From Pseudomonas sp. Irchel s3h17 (lineage in GTDB: Bacteria > Pseudomonadota > Gammaproteobacteria > Pseudomonadales > Pseudomonadaceae), in assembly GCF_900187505.1 (NCBI RefSeq), contig NZ_FYDL01000007.1, positions 1 through 64,000 on the forward strand: a DNA stretch of 64,000 nt. The letters are read 5' to 3'. The position numbers and the translations under genes were made by a program. The notes beneath the pieces are model-generated. The model saw only the letters and a list, made by a program, of their open reading frames with translations, was not told where the DNA came from and searched no databases. Shown one piece after another: positions 1 to 8,257 of this stretch (position 1 is its first letter; every line of letters begins with the position of its first letter).

Positions 1-1
1 G

Positions 2-82
2 GAGCGCTTGCCGCATGCGCAGTCGATTGAAGACTATGAAGCGCTGCTGCCATGGAACTGCTCGCCAGAAATGCCACGGTAA
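2..82 (+). mobile_element. IS66-family transposase (TnpC), C-terminal tail
   Basis: Frame 2 is open from the window edge to a TAA at 80-82 and encodes 26 residues containing IEDYEALLPWNCSPEMPR. This is the characteristic C-terminal end of IS66-family TnpC transposases (known family ending: VEDYEALLPWNCSPE). The rest of the gene lies outside the window, so I cannot tell whether the element is complete. It points toward the capsule biosynthesis genes and is followed about 60 bp later by what looks like the element's terminal repeat. Confidence 0.8.
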
Positions 83-126
83 ACACGAAGCGCTTCTGGC
101 GGTAGGTGTAGTTCATGGATCGGATA

Positions 127-145
127 CGGTGCATCGGGCGTTTAC
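127..145. repeat. Probable right terminal inverted repeat of the IS66 element
   Basis: The sequence CGGTGCATCGGGCGTTTAC ends at 145. Its reverse complement begins GTAAACGCCCGATGC, and IS66-family terminal repeats typically begin with GTAA. The distance from the transposase stop (about 63 bp) fits an IS66 right end. The left end is outside the window, so the exact boundary and any target duplication cannot be checked here. Confidence 0.6.
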
Positions 146-420
146 GACTGAAGCAGATGTAACCCGATTTCAGGACTAGACATGGAAGTAAGTATATGCC
201 ATTAACTTCAAAGTCTACTGCTGGCGCACGGAACGTGCACGTCTTCCTGGGTCTGCTAATCTGGTCGGAGCTAGGCAGAGATTACCTGCGCAGATCGGTT
301 GACAGCTACAATTTTATTGTAAATGGTACCAATGGGGTGCTGTAGCTGTTCGACAATTACTCGCCTTCGCCTGCAGGTGCAATTCAAAACTCTTCAATAG
401 TAGCGTGATTCATCCAAGTT

Positions 421-1119
421 TTATGAGTATTGTGGATTGTCAACGGTGTTTTTCCAGTACTTCGACTTCTTGACGAATGACGCGTCTGGTTTGTAGTAAG
501 GCTCGACATGGCTCAAGTGAGGGCGCTCCCATGCAATGTTTTTTCTGACTACCTTTGCAGGTGCGCCAACTGCAACGCAGTTATTAGGAATCTTCCCTTT
601 CACGACGCTACCGAAACCTATTACGCTCCCTTCGCCAATCTGGGCACCGCTTAAGATCGCCACTCTACCTCCTATCCATGAGTGCGGCCCAATAGAAACC
701 GATTTCGGCATGTTCACACGCTTTCCAGTGGAGACGTCAAAAATTGGATGTCCATCATCTGCGCGTATCTGTATTTCGGACGCCAGCATGCAGTCTTCAC
801 CAATTGTTACAGTAATTCCTTCTGCTGTGGTGATTAAGCAAGTATTTGTGCATGTTACTTGGTCATCTATGTTGATTGTGCAGTCTTGCCCTAGTCTTAT
901 AACCCCTTTAAATCGATTTTTTCCTATGTTGCAAACTCCATTGTCACAGTCGAAATAAACACCCCCTTTTATTCTTGAGCCTTTTTTTACAATGAGCTTA
1001 TTGTTTTTCCCGAGAAATACTACCTTGCAGGTTGGTATTTCTTCTTCGCATATTATTTCGTTGTTGTTTTCATCTTTGTATGATGAGATTGAATTTAAGG
1101 TGATTGGATTTTGCTTCAT
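421..1119 (-). CDS. Hexapeptide-repeat (LbH) acyltransferase, capsule locus
   Basis: A 232-residue protein whose middle, about residues 45-200, is a left-handed beta-helix of hexapeptide repeats (for example VSIGPHSWIGGRVAILSGAQ, then IGEGSVIGFGSVVKGKIP). It ends the helix with the typical NNCVAVGAPAKVVRK segment of maltose/galactoside O-acetyltransferase relatives. Family members transfer acetyl from acetyl-CoA to sugar hydroxyls or amino sugars in the cytoplasm. It is the last gene of the minus-strand capsule cluster, so O-acetylation of the surface polymer or its precursor is the likely job (inference). GC content is visibly lower than in the export genes. A related acyltransferase lies at 4256-5158. 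Only the specific substrate is unknown. Confidence 0.85.
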   Translation of the reverse strand: MKQNPITLNSISSYKDENNNEIICEEEIPTCKVVFLGKNNKLIVKKGSRIKGGVYFDCDNGVCNIGKNRFKGVIRLGQDCTINIDDQVTCTNTCLITTAEGITVTIGEDCMLASEIQIRADDGHPIFDVSTGKRVNMPKSVSIGPHSWIGGRVAILSGAQIGEGSVIGFGSVVKGKIPNNCVAVGAPAKVVRKNIAWERPHLSHVEPYYKPDASFVKKSKYWKNTVDNPQYS

Positions 1120-1122
1120 TTA

Positions 1123-1552
1123 AAGCCCTAAATTGCCAATGTTGTTCGTCGATAATTGAGGTCGATTATTACACGTCATGACCAATGCCCGCCACTCAGT
1201 GGTATTTTTTGTCTGGAGAAAAACAGGGTCTCTACTGATAGTGCGCGGGACATTCGCGCGCGTTGCGGGGTTAGGCGCGCGGGGAGGGGGTGGCAGGTCG
1301 GACTTGTAGTGACCTGGACGATCTGCAGCCGCTTGAACGAAGGCACGGGCAGGTCCTGGCAGGGGGAAGGTTATGCCGGTGTGTGTCAGAAGCCGTAGCA
1401 GTTCAGTTGTTGGAGCAAGAGCGACCCGGATTGCGCCTATCTTAGCGGGTCGAAGCTGATCCCTCCCGCGAGTTTGCTCAAACAAAGATTGTTGCTGACC
1501 AGGTTATCGTCGGTACCGTGCCGGTGGGGTCACACACTATTACGCTACCGCC
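1123..1552. other. Stretch with no recognisable gene
   Basis: This stretch lies upstream of the 421-1119 acyltransferase and before recognisable IS66 debris. A 121-codon minus-strand frame spans 1120-1485, but its protein is arginine/proline-rich and shows no family motif I recognise. The DNA includes a GC-rich patch near 1255-1290 (GCGCGCGTTGCGGGG followed by GGCGCGC) that could fold. I see no convincing coding or regulatory feature; it is probably decayed insertion DNA. Confidence 0.4.
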
Positions 1553-1699
1553 ATGCCCAAAGCACTCGGTCTGGGTTATCGGTACCAGGCAGATACTGAA
1601 GCTCGGTCGCCATATCTTTTTCAAGGGTGTGCCGTGAGTTCCGCAGCGCTAGAAGGCGGTCATTGCTGGCATGCTGCTAGTGCTGCTGACGGCAGGTAC

Positions 1700-1950
1700 C
1701 GTGTGGAAGGTTCAGAGTTGGTACTACGGCAAGTCGGTCGCCAGGAGCGCAGCCTGCAGGTGCTGGGCCAGTTGAGAGGGCGGCTTAGCCCCAGGTTGCC
1801 GCCCAAAACGCCTTGGGCAATGCCATCGGCTATCTGACTAGCAACTGAAACAATCTACGATACGCAGAGCAAGACCACGCACTAGAGCGAACTCCACACA
1901 TGGCTTCAGTGGAATATATGATGTGCGTACTGCCATGGAGTTACTTGCCA
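1700..1950 (+). pseudogene. Degenerate IS66-family transposase fragment
   Basis: Three separate pieces of IS66 TnpC can be read on the plus strand. The first (about 1721-1775) encodes RQERSLQVLGQLR. The second, in another frame (about 1792-1845), encodes QVAAQNALGNAIGYLTSN and runs into an in-frame TGA where the family has Trp. The third (about 1882-1950) encodes LERTPHMASVEYMMCVLPW, matching the family tail LERLPQASSVEDYEALLPW. The roughly 60 codons normally between the second and third pieces (family segment GYLPIDNN onward) are missing. With a frameshift, a stop and a deletion it cannot make transposase. It has the same orientation as the fragment at 2-82. Confidence 0.8.
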
Positions 1951-2045
1951 ATATGCTTGGCTGACTGTGCTGTCCATCATGACAATTGGAGGTATGGCGC
2001 GCTTGCAGGTCAGAGGGGCAAATCCCGGACCTGCCCCGTTTGCGG

Positions 2046-4121
2046 TCAGCCTTTTGCCAACAGTTCCTCAATGACTTCAATCGCCCGTGAGCAGTTGTTT
2101 CGGTCCGTGTGAAGGAATTCATTTATCGTAGGCGCAGGCCATGTTTCACCGTGCGCCCAGCTATTGATTAATGCAGTCAACTCATTCGGGTTTTTTGCTG
2201 AAGAACGCCCCAAGTCATTTTTCAAGTCGAAATAGGCACCATGGGCTTCGTCATAGGCCGGCAAGTCGAAGTGAAAAAAAGCCACGGGTTTTTTCATATA
2301 CATGAAGTCCCAGGCAATCGAAGAGTAGTCGGTTACCAGCATTCTCGCCTTCATCATGAGTTCGTTGATCGGCTCTTGTCCGTTTGACACGATCTCGACA
2401 TGTGGAGGTAGATCCGTAAAGCAGTCGATATGTTTGGAGATCATGGGGTGTAGATAAAACTTGAGTTTTATTCCATGGCGGCTGCAAGTATCGGAGAGCT
2501 CCTTGTTCTTTAGGAAGGATATGTAGTTTCTGAAGAAGTCGCTGGACTTAAAGCTATGGCTATTCGCGCGCTGTAGCCATTTCCGCCATGTCGGCATGAT
2601 CAAGATTTCATTGGCCGAGTCAGACCTGTCTACGAGCTTATCAAATCGAGGAAGCCCTACCACTGGAACCTCGTGTGGCTCATATCCATATTCACGACAT
2701 ATGATTCCCTGCTCGAGCTTTGTTGAGGAAAAGAATAGGTCGCAGGCTACTCGCGGATTGCTTCTATGGAACGAGATTTTCTTCAGGGCGATAACGCCAT
2801 GCTGCAGAAAGACGAAAGGCTTTTTGGCCATTTGCCTGCCAATGGGGTCACTCTTGGGCGGGGCTAGGCGGTATCCATGGTAGCGAGATTGGGAGGAGAC
2901 GAGAATTCGTGCGGTTAGAAGTGACCAGTAATGCCTGAGACTATATTTGGCAATGACGTTACGCCCATGCCTCTTCAGCTTGGCTGCATCAGGGCTGCGG
3001 CGATCAATGATGAACTTTACATTCAGGTCCTTTCTGTTGCTTCGCAGGCTCTCAAACAGTGCCAAGGCATTATCTTGCGCTGCGGAAGACTCGAATTCAT
3101 ACAGCAGCCAAGCGTCTGACTCCGGCTTCCCTAGCGTGTTGTAGGCTTTGTATGCCAGAGCTCGTTTGAATTTGTTGAAACGAGACAGTACATCTTCTTC
3201 AATCCGGTGAGTGATGAAAATCTCATCGTTCGCCGCTGCCGAAATGACGGATAGAATATGATTGCTTGCAAAACCTTTCATTGAAACAATTGTGCGTAGC
3301 TTTGAATTCAAGGACGCGGGTGTGGATTTCAGCGTCTTTTCGTAGCTCGCGCCATCTTCGGAAACAAGAGAGATGCAGACCTTCAATCGACTGGGGGCTT
3401 TCAATCTTTCGTTGGTGGAGAAGTCCGTCTTGGGGATGCGGAACAGATAGCCAGAGTCGGTGTAGTCACAATCGGGGAAGCCGTATCGATTTTGATTGCC
3501 CATGCTGCGTTTTCTTTCCCCAGGAATACGCAGAACTTCATCTTCCGATTCATTTCTCAAAATAAGAAAGGGCTTCAGATCAAGAGAGGGGATTCCCGGA
3601 ACAAAGGCGGTTCCGATAATTCTGAATTCGTCATTTTTCTGGGTGATGGACTTGACGGTGAGGTGTTCCAGGGACTTTACGTTTTCAACGTGAGCGAAGG
3701 CTTTGCGGACGCGCAGTCTAGCGCTTTTTTTTGTATAGGGAACATATAATTCCGCATTGTGAAGTTCGCCCGCTCTCGGGAAAAACGTGCGTTGCATAAA
3801 GCGCTCGGCATCCGATTTCAAAGAGGGTGCTAATTCTTTTCCGAGCACGCGACTGGAGCTACTGCTCTTGTCGATATAACGAAACTGATAAGAACCGTTG
3901 AGTTCAAGTGCCTTGAACGGTACTAGCCAGGTCTCACTGTGTACGCCACTTGCCGTTTTCTCTATGTTCCAGGTTTTTCCGGACTTTGTATGCTCAAGAG
4001 CCAAAGCTGGATCTTTGGCTTTTTGATCTGATGGGATGAGGATCCTGATCCCCGTGGCGGTGAACTCGAACGTTACTATGCTTTTGGCGCTGAGAGGGGC
4101 TTTTCCGAGCACTTCGCCCAT
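2046..4121 (-). CDS. CDP-glycerol:glycerophosphotransferase-family (TagF-like) polymerase
   Basis: A 691-residue protein. The C-terminal half (about 330-690) carries the motifs of the CDP-glycerol glycerophosphotransferase family (Pfam Glyphos_transf): FLQHGVIALKK with the conserved His, GLPRFDKL, MPTWRKW, YLHPM and TDYSSIAWDFMYMKKPVAF. In Gram-positive bacteria such enzymes move glycerol- or ribitol-phosphate from the CDP-activated form onto wall teichoic acid; Gram-negative members make phosphodiester-linked capsules. The N-terminal ~300 residues look beta-rich and have no motif I recognise. GGAG lies about 9 nt before the ATG. It sits in a capsule export operon, so polymerising or decorating an exported polymer at the inner face of the membrane is the likely role. 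No CDP-glycerol synthetase (TagD-like) is in this window. The donor substrate is an inference. Confidence 0.85.
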   Translation of the reverse strand: MGEVLGKAPLSAKSIVTFEFTATGIRILIPSDQKAKDPALALEHTKSGKTWNIEKTASGVHSETWLVPFKALELNGSYQFRYIDKSSSSSRVLGKELAPSLKSDAERFMQRTFFPRAGELHNAELYVPYTKKSARLRVRKAFAHVENVKSLEHLTVKSITQKNDEFRIIGTAFVPGIPSLDLKPFLILRNESEDEVLRIPGERKRSMGNQNRYGFPDCDYTDSGYLFRIPKTDFSTNERLKAPSRLKVCISLVSEDGASYEKTLKSTPASLNSKLRTIVSMKGFASNHILSVISAAANDEIFITHRIEEDVLSRFNKFKRALAYKAYNTLGKPESDAWLLYEFESSAAQDNALALFESLRSNRKDLNVKFIIDRRSPDAAKLKRHGRNVIAKYSLRHYWSLLTARILVSSQSRYHGYRLAPPKSDPIGRQMAKKPFVFLQHGVIALKKISFHRSNPRVACDLFFSSTKLEQGIICREYGYEPHEVPVVGLPRFDKLVDRSDSANEILIMPTWRKWLQRANSHSFKSSDFFRNYISFLKNKELSDTCSRHGIKLKFYLHPMISKHIDCFTDLPPHVEIVSNGQEPINELMMKARMLVTDYSSIAWDFMYMKKPVAFFHFDLPAYDEAHGAYFDLKNDLGRSSAKNPNELTALINSWAHGETWPAPTINEFLHTDRNNCSRAIEVIEELLAKG

Positions 4122-4255
4122 ATTTAAAGAACTCCGTTCTTGAGAACAATGGATTGGTCCGAACTCTGAGCTATCGCTAGCTTTGTCGAAACTTTAGATT
4201 TCCATGCCGTTGAGATGCTTGGCGATTGACTCGCCAAGCATTCGCTCTCGGAAGC

Positions 4256-5158
4256 TTATAGCTCAGCAGGTATTTTTCCAAGCAGTTCGATGGCGGTCTT
4301 GTGCTTGGGATTTTTGTATATGACGGTCTGCAGAAGCTTTCTTGCAGTCTTGAAGTTTCCGAAAAGATACTGGGATCTTGCATAATAAAACTGCGCGTAC
4401 CCCTCGAGATCCTCGAAGTTGGTGCCTGTGTTCTTCATGAACAAATCGATATCGAAAATGAGCTCTTTGGCCTGACCATCCTTGATGATCTGCGCCATAT
4501 CTTCTTTGCTCGCTATCTTCTGAGGCAATGGTGTGGCCTCCAGTGGGAAAGTCGGGATCAGCTCTCGCTGCCAACTCACCCGGCTTTTGATGATCTTGGC
4601 CGGAACACCGGTAACCGCTGTATAACTCGGCACGGAGGAGGTTACGACGGAATGGCCGCCCACAATAGAGCCATGGCCGACAGTGACGCCTTTGTAAACG
4701 GTTACGCTTTCACCGAGCCAAACGTGATCTTCAATGACGGTGCTCTTGGCAGGGTTGATCCTGTCACCACTGATCAGGTCCACGATGGAGTGCATATCAG
4801 ATGTTCTGATTTCCACATTGGAGCAGAGACAGCTTTTACCTATCTGTATCGAGGCGCCTTCCCAAGCGCTCAGATGAGACAGTCGATTGAAGACAGTATT
4901 TTCCCCGATTTCAATCTTACTGTTCGGGGCTATTTGAATCAGTCCATTGAGTTTGACGTTGTCACCCACGATTAGGGATGCGCTGCCGCCAAGCATTTCT
5001 ATGCGAACATTTTCGAAAGTAACGTTTTCACCTAGTATTATGCGGCAATCCAACCCCTTGAAGTTAAGAGAGTTTTTGCCATGGAAGGTGGGAGGTACTC
5101 CGTCAAATGTGTTGCCTACGGCTGAGAATTCGCCGAAAAAGTCGCTTTCATTAGACAT
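4256..5158 (-). CDS. Hexapeptide-repeat acyltransferase with TPR-like C-terminal tail
   Basis: I place the start at the ATG of MSNESDFF (5158), preceded by AAGGATC; a longer reading to 5221 adds 21 residues without a ribosome site. The 300-residue protein has a left-handed beta-helix over about 30-205 (for example IEDHVWLGESVTVYKGVTVG and GHGSIVGGHSVVTSSVP), ending in AVTGVPAKIIKSRVSWQREL. This resembles the acyltransferase at 421-1119. Beyond it is a roughly 90-residue helical extension whose end (FYYARSQYLFGNFKTARKLL, then NPKHKTAIELLG) reads like one TPR unit. The role is probably acetylation of a capsule sugar. The tail could dock the enzyme to a partner, though that is speculative. It is flanked by the glycerophosphotransferase and DUF6270-like genes in one minus-strand run. 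Confidence 0.8.
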   Translation of the reverse strand: MSNESDFFGEFSAVGNTFDGVPPTFHGKNSLNFKGLDCRIILGENVTFENVRIEMLGGSASLIVGDNVKLNGLIQIAPNSKIEIGENTVFNRLSHLSAWEGASIQIGKSCLCSNVEIRTSDMHSIVDLISGDRINPAKSTVIEDHVWLGESVTVYKGVTVGHGSIVGGHSVVTSSVPSYTAVTGVPAKIIKSRVSWQRELIPTFPLEATPLPQKIASKEDMAQIIKDGQAKELIFDIDLFMKNTGTNFEDLEGYAQFYYARSQYLFGNFKTARKLLQTVIYKNPKHKTAIELLGKIPAEL

Positions 5159-5224
5159 GCTTGATCCTTCAAATTTTATTACAGGGACAAAAGGGTGCGG
5201 AGCTGGAACTCGCCAGAGCACCGA

Positions 5225-6013
5225 TTATTTTCCGCTACTCAGTTTATCTTTGTGGCAGATGAGTGAAAATTTACTGATGAAATCTAGTTGGTACTGTCTT
5301 TCGAAGTGATAGGGCTCCAAGCCAAATGGGTAGCCTTCGTCACCCAGGTAGTACCTGTCGCGCATATCTATGGTAGTGATTTCTCTCTCCTTAAGAACTT
5401 CAGCATAAAATTTGTTCAATAGAGTGTTGGCTTTCTCTATGTACGCGTATTTCGAACCTTCAAACTTGATGCTCTCTCCCTTCTTGTTGATATAGGCGTC
5501 CGTGAACTCGAATAGGTGAAGGATAACGCGAGCATTAGGCAGCGAGTGCTGCATGAGCTCTATGAATCGGTAGAACGCATCCTTGACCTTTGAAAATTGT
5601 TCCGGAGAGTTGAGCAGGTTGCTAGCGGTCAGGTTGTCCTTGTTCAGTTTGTAGAAATTTGTCTTCATTAGGCTGTTGGGGTTGCATGTCACAGGGGTGC
5701 CATTGATGAGGCAGGTCCCGTAATGCGTATCGGCATATAGATCCAGGATGATGTAATCCGGCTTCTGCGCAACAAGCTTCCTGATATGCTCCTTCTCGAT
5801 GTCTTCTTTCAGGTAAGCCAACTGCTTGTCATTCAGTCGTCCAGCAAGCTCTTGGTCGGCTACCTTAGTCGGCGGCGAGACAAGAGAAATAAAGGATGAT
5901 TGCCAGACAGTGGAGACGCACTCGAAATTTTCCCGATAGAAAGGGACGAAGCTCCTGTTGAAGCAGTCTCTGGTTACACATGCTCCAACAACTGCAACTT
6001 TTGTCGTTTCCAT
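5225..6013 (-). CDS. DUF6270-like protein, capsule locus
   Basis: A 262-residue protein opening with TKVAVVGACVTRDCFNRSF, the G-[SA]-C-V-T-R-D signature I associate with DUF6270 proteins, which recur in polysaccharide clusters. Further features are YIILDLYADTHYG (about residue 95), VILHLFEFTDAYI (about 178) and GYPFGLEPYHFERQYQLDFI near the C-terminus. The layout of a short strand with a small-residue/polar turn at the N-terminus and an Asp/His-containing segment near the end resembles SGNH/GDSL hydrolases. That is a fold guess; no activity is established. No signal peptide or membrane segment is seen, so it should be cytoplasmic. It starts 2 nt after the related upstream gene's stop, suggesting translational coupling. 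A role in modifying or assembling the capsule polymer is inferred from context only. Confidence 0.65.
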   Translation of the reverse strand: METTKVAVVGACVTRDCFNRSFVPFYRENFECVSTVWQSSFISLVSPPTKVADQELAGRLNDKQLAYLKEDIEKEHIRKLVAQKPDYIILDLYADTHYGTCLINGTPVTCNPNSLMKTNFYKLNKDNLTASNLLNSPEQFSKVKDAFYRFIELMQHSLPNARVILHLFEFTDAYINKKGESIKFEGSKYAYIEKANTLLNKFYAEVLKEREITTIDMRDRYYLGDEGYPFGLEPYHFERQYQLDFISKFSLICHKDKLSSGK

Positions 6014-6015
6014 TC

Positions 6016-6759
6016 TTATTCAATCTCGCCGAATTTGTGTTCTAGTAATTTGTTGGCAAGGACTCCAAGCATGTGCGTATTGTACTTGGTTTCATACTTC
6101 GCAACCCCGATTCCCCACGGATGTAGTTCTTGTCCGTGAAACTTGAGCGGATCACTTTTGATGGTGATGTCAGCCAGGCGCTCTGCTTCGATGTTTATTC
6201 TTGCCAGAAGACCATTCTTGGTTTCGTAGTCATTGTTTCGGACTTTTCTCGGAATGCCTTCTTTGTCAACGTAAGTGTTAAGCAGTTGTGCGCTGTGCAG
6301 GACAATCAGCGCTTTGGGGCATATCTCCTTGGCGGTCTTGATAAGCAGTTCCGCGGCAGCCAGCCAGCTACTGAAGAAAGTTTCTTCATTGAGGTGTATG
6401 GATGCCTGGTCGGCCAGATCATTTTTAAAGTGCTTCAGGATGATAGGGTTCTTTGTTATCTCGCTGCCTGCATAAGGGATGCTCGAATACATCACGTCTG
6501 AGACAAAATCGAAGATCACGACGGATGGCGAGAAATCTTTCAGTCTCTGCATCCATACTTTGTACAGGTTGTTCTCGATCATCTTCCTGTCCCAAGCTGA
6601 TAGTGATGTCAGGTCGATGCCTTTTTTAATGGGCGGTTTTACATTGCTGATGCAAGTCGTTTGGTAGCTTAAAATATCCGTCTTATACAGCGTTGTTCCG
6701 ATAGAGTTGAACAGAAATATTCCACGAGTAGCTTCCGACCCTATTATTCCTATCTTCAT
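6016..6759 (-). CDS. Second DUF6270-like protein (divergent paralogue)
   Basis: A 247-residue protein that lines up along its length with its downstream neighbour: N-terminal MKIGIIGSEATRGIFLFNS, then VVIFDFVSDVMYSS, LIVLHSAQLLNTYVDKEG and, near the end, LHPWGIGVAKYETKYN. The signature Cys and Asp of GACVTRD are replaced (GSEATRG), so if that turn is catalytic in the neighbour, this copy probably lacks the same chemistry or acts as a partner subunit. It has no membrane segment. It is likely co-transcribed with the export genes and the genes that follow. Function is unknown; assignment to the family rests on similarity to the neighbour rather than on an intact signature. Confidence 0.55.
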   Translation of the reverse strand: MKIGIIGSEATRGIFLFNSIGTTLYKTDILSYQTTCISNVKPPIKKGIDLTSLSAWDRKMIENNLYKVWMQRLKDFSPSVVIFDFVSDVMYSSIPYAGSEITKNPIILKHFKNDLADQASIHLNEETFFSSWLAAAELLIKTAKEICPKALIVLHSAQLLNTYVDKEGIPRKVRNNDYETKNGLLARINIEAERLADITIKSDPLKFHGQELHPWGIGVAKYETKYNTHMLGVLANKLLEHKFGEIE

Positions 6760-6966
6760 TTATATTTCCTGATTCTGGGTTGGGTGTATAGGTCTGTTTG
6801 GTCGGAACAGCGCCTTGTTCAGTATTCGACGGACCAGCATGGACGAAACGTGAAGTGCAGTCAGTACGGCGCCAGCGATGGCTGGCGCCGTATTTCTCCC
6901 GGTCACCTCGAGTAGGATGGTGCTGAGTACAATGCCCAGAGCACCGCATTGCTCGGCAACAAGCAA
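6760..6966 (-). CDS. Hypothetical short ORF or gene remnant
   Basis: The reading frame ends in a TAA directly touching the ATG of the next gene. The annotated start is a TTG; the frame actually stays open up to about 7150 without an ATG, giving roughly 130 codons. The C-terminal part contains a plausible membrane helix (TAPAIAGAVLTALHVSSMLV) followed by basic residues. No ribosome site or family is recognisable. It may be the tail of a membrane or glycan gene that lost its start when export and biosynthesis modules were joined, or simply non-coding sequence between them. Confidence 0.25.
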   Translation of the reverse strand: MLVAEQCGALGIVLSTILLEVTGRNTAPAIAGAVLTALHVSSMLVRRILNKALFRPNRPIHPTQNQEI

Positions 6967-7165
6967 ATGATGCTCTTCATTGCTGGTCGCAATGGGGGTA
7001 GTGCTCCATCCTAGATTTCCGCCAGGCGCGATAGCCGGCCAGCACTGAGTGTCAGGCAGTGCTTCGGGTGCATCGCAAGAGACGGCAGCCAGAACCGGGA
7101 GCTGGAGCCGCCAGAAACTAATGCCGGGATCATGAAAATTCCCTAATGGTGATCAAAAATCAAAG

Positions 7166-8257
7166 TTACTTGTAAGCGCCAGTGGCGTTACCCAGCAGCA
7201 TGGTCTGCACAATTGGCGAAATAACCTTTTGCCACTCGTAAATTGCTGCGTTGGTTACATAGATGGTGTCATCTGGCTTGATCATGATCTGACGGGCATA
7301 GAACACTGCCGCCGGATCACGCATGTCCAAGCGAAGAACCGTAGGTTTCGGGTTGGACGCTTCACCCATGCGGAATACGAATACACCTTCCGGGTTGGCA
7401 TTGGCTTCCCGCAGGCCGCCGACACTGCCCAATGCATCCAGCAGGCTGGTGTTCTGTGCCGGCATGTCCTTCAGGCCGGGCTCACCGACGGCGCCCATGG
7501 CAACAAAGCGCTGGCGTGCACGGTCCAGGACCACTTCCGAGTTCGGGCGCAGCACCATGTTGTTGCCGGCCAGTACGTCTTCATAGTTGAACTGCTGGAC
7601 CTGGCTGCCGGTGCGTACAGTGACGTTGACCAGGTGTGGTTCCAGTACCGGGCCGCCGGCCTGGTTGACGGCGTCGAGCAGGGTCAGCGGACCTTGCAGG
7701 GTGCTGAAGCGGCCAGGGGACTTGACCGCGCCGGCGACCAGTACCGAGCCCGACAGGTCGCCGACCAGTTCGACGTGGGTCTGCACGTCGGTGGTCACGC
7801 CTTTGAGCTGCTTGCGGATCATGTTCTCAACCTGGTTGAGGGTCATGCCGGCGACGAACTGACGACCGACGTAGGGCAGGGAGATCATGCCCTGGTCGTC
7901 GATGCGGGTCTTGAGCTGGGTGCCGCCGGTGGACAGTGGCGCGAACAGGGCCGAGCCTTCCGGTGCGTTGTCGGTGATCAGCACGCTAAGGGTGTCGCCA
8001 GCCATCAGGTGCGCCGAAGGGGCGACCGGCTTGGCGATGCTCGACTGTACGGGGCGCTCGGCACCGCGCATGTAGGGCGCGATGGTGTTGGCGTTGATCT
8101 CGACCAGGTTGTACGACTCGTTCTTGGTTTCGATATCACCCTTGTACGGGCCTGCGCCCGACAGCGTGCCGCCACATCCGGCCAGGCCGAGGGTTGCCAG
8201 GGCCAGCGCTGCCAGTTTCAGGTTGAACTTAGGGGAGACAGCAGGGGATTTAATCAC
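7166..8257 (-). CDS. Outer-membrane polysaccharide export lipoprotein (OPX; KpsD/CtrA/Wza class)
   Basis: A 363-residue protein with a lipoprotein signal: basic N-terminus, hydrophobic stretch and lipobox LAGC with Cys28. Residues about 80-165 form the Poly_export domain (MAGDTLSVLITDNAPEG, DDQGMISLPYVGRQFVAGMT). Two SLBB-like repeats follow (SVLVAGAVKSPGRF; FVAMGAVGEPGLKDMP). OPX proteins make the multimeric channel that carries capsule polysaccharide across the outer membrane. Here it belongs with an ABC-type exporter (kpsM, kpsT, kpsE just upstream), like CtrA/BexD systems. Its ATG overlaps the end of kpsE by 8 nt, indicating coupled translation. GC-rich like the other export genes and unlike the biosynthesis genes downstream. 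Confidence 0.92.
   Translation of the reverse strand: MIKSPAVSPKFNLKLAALALATLGLAGCGGTLSGAGPYKGDIETKNESYNLVEINANTIAPYMRGAERPVQSSIAKPVAPSAHLMAGDTLSVLITDNAPEGSALFAPLSTGGTQLKTRIDDQGMISLPYVGRQFVAGMTLNQVENMIRKQLKGVTTDVQTHVELVGDLSGSVLVAGAVKSPGRFSTLQGPLTLLDAVNQAGGPVLEPHLVNVTVRTGSQVQQFNYEDVLAGNNMVLRPNSEVVLDRARQRFVAMGAVGEPGLKDMPAQNTSLLDALGSVGGLREANANPEGVFVFRMGEASNPKPTVLRLDMRDPAAVFYARQIMIKPDDTIYVTNAAIYEWQKVISPIVQTMLLGNATGAYK

Noticed and set aside
1120..1485. 121-codon minus-strand frame next to the acyltransferase
   Set aside because: Arg/Pro-rich product with no motif, in a stretch of decayed insertion DNA.
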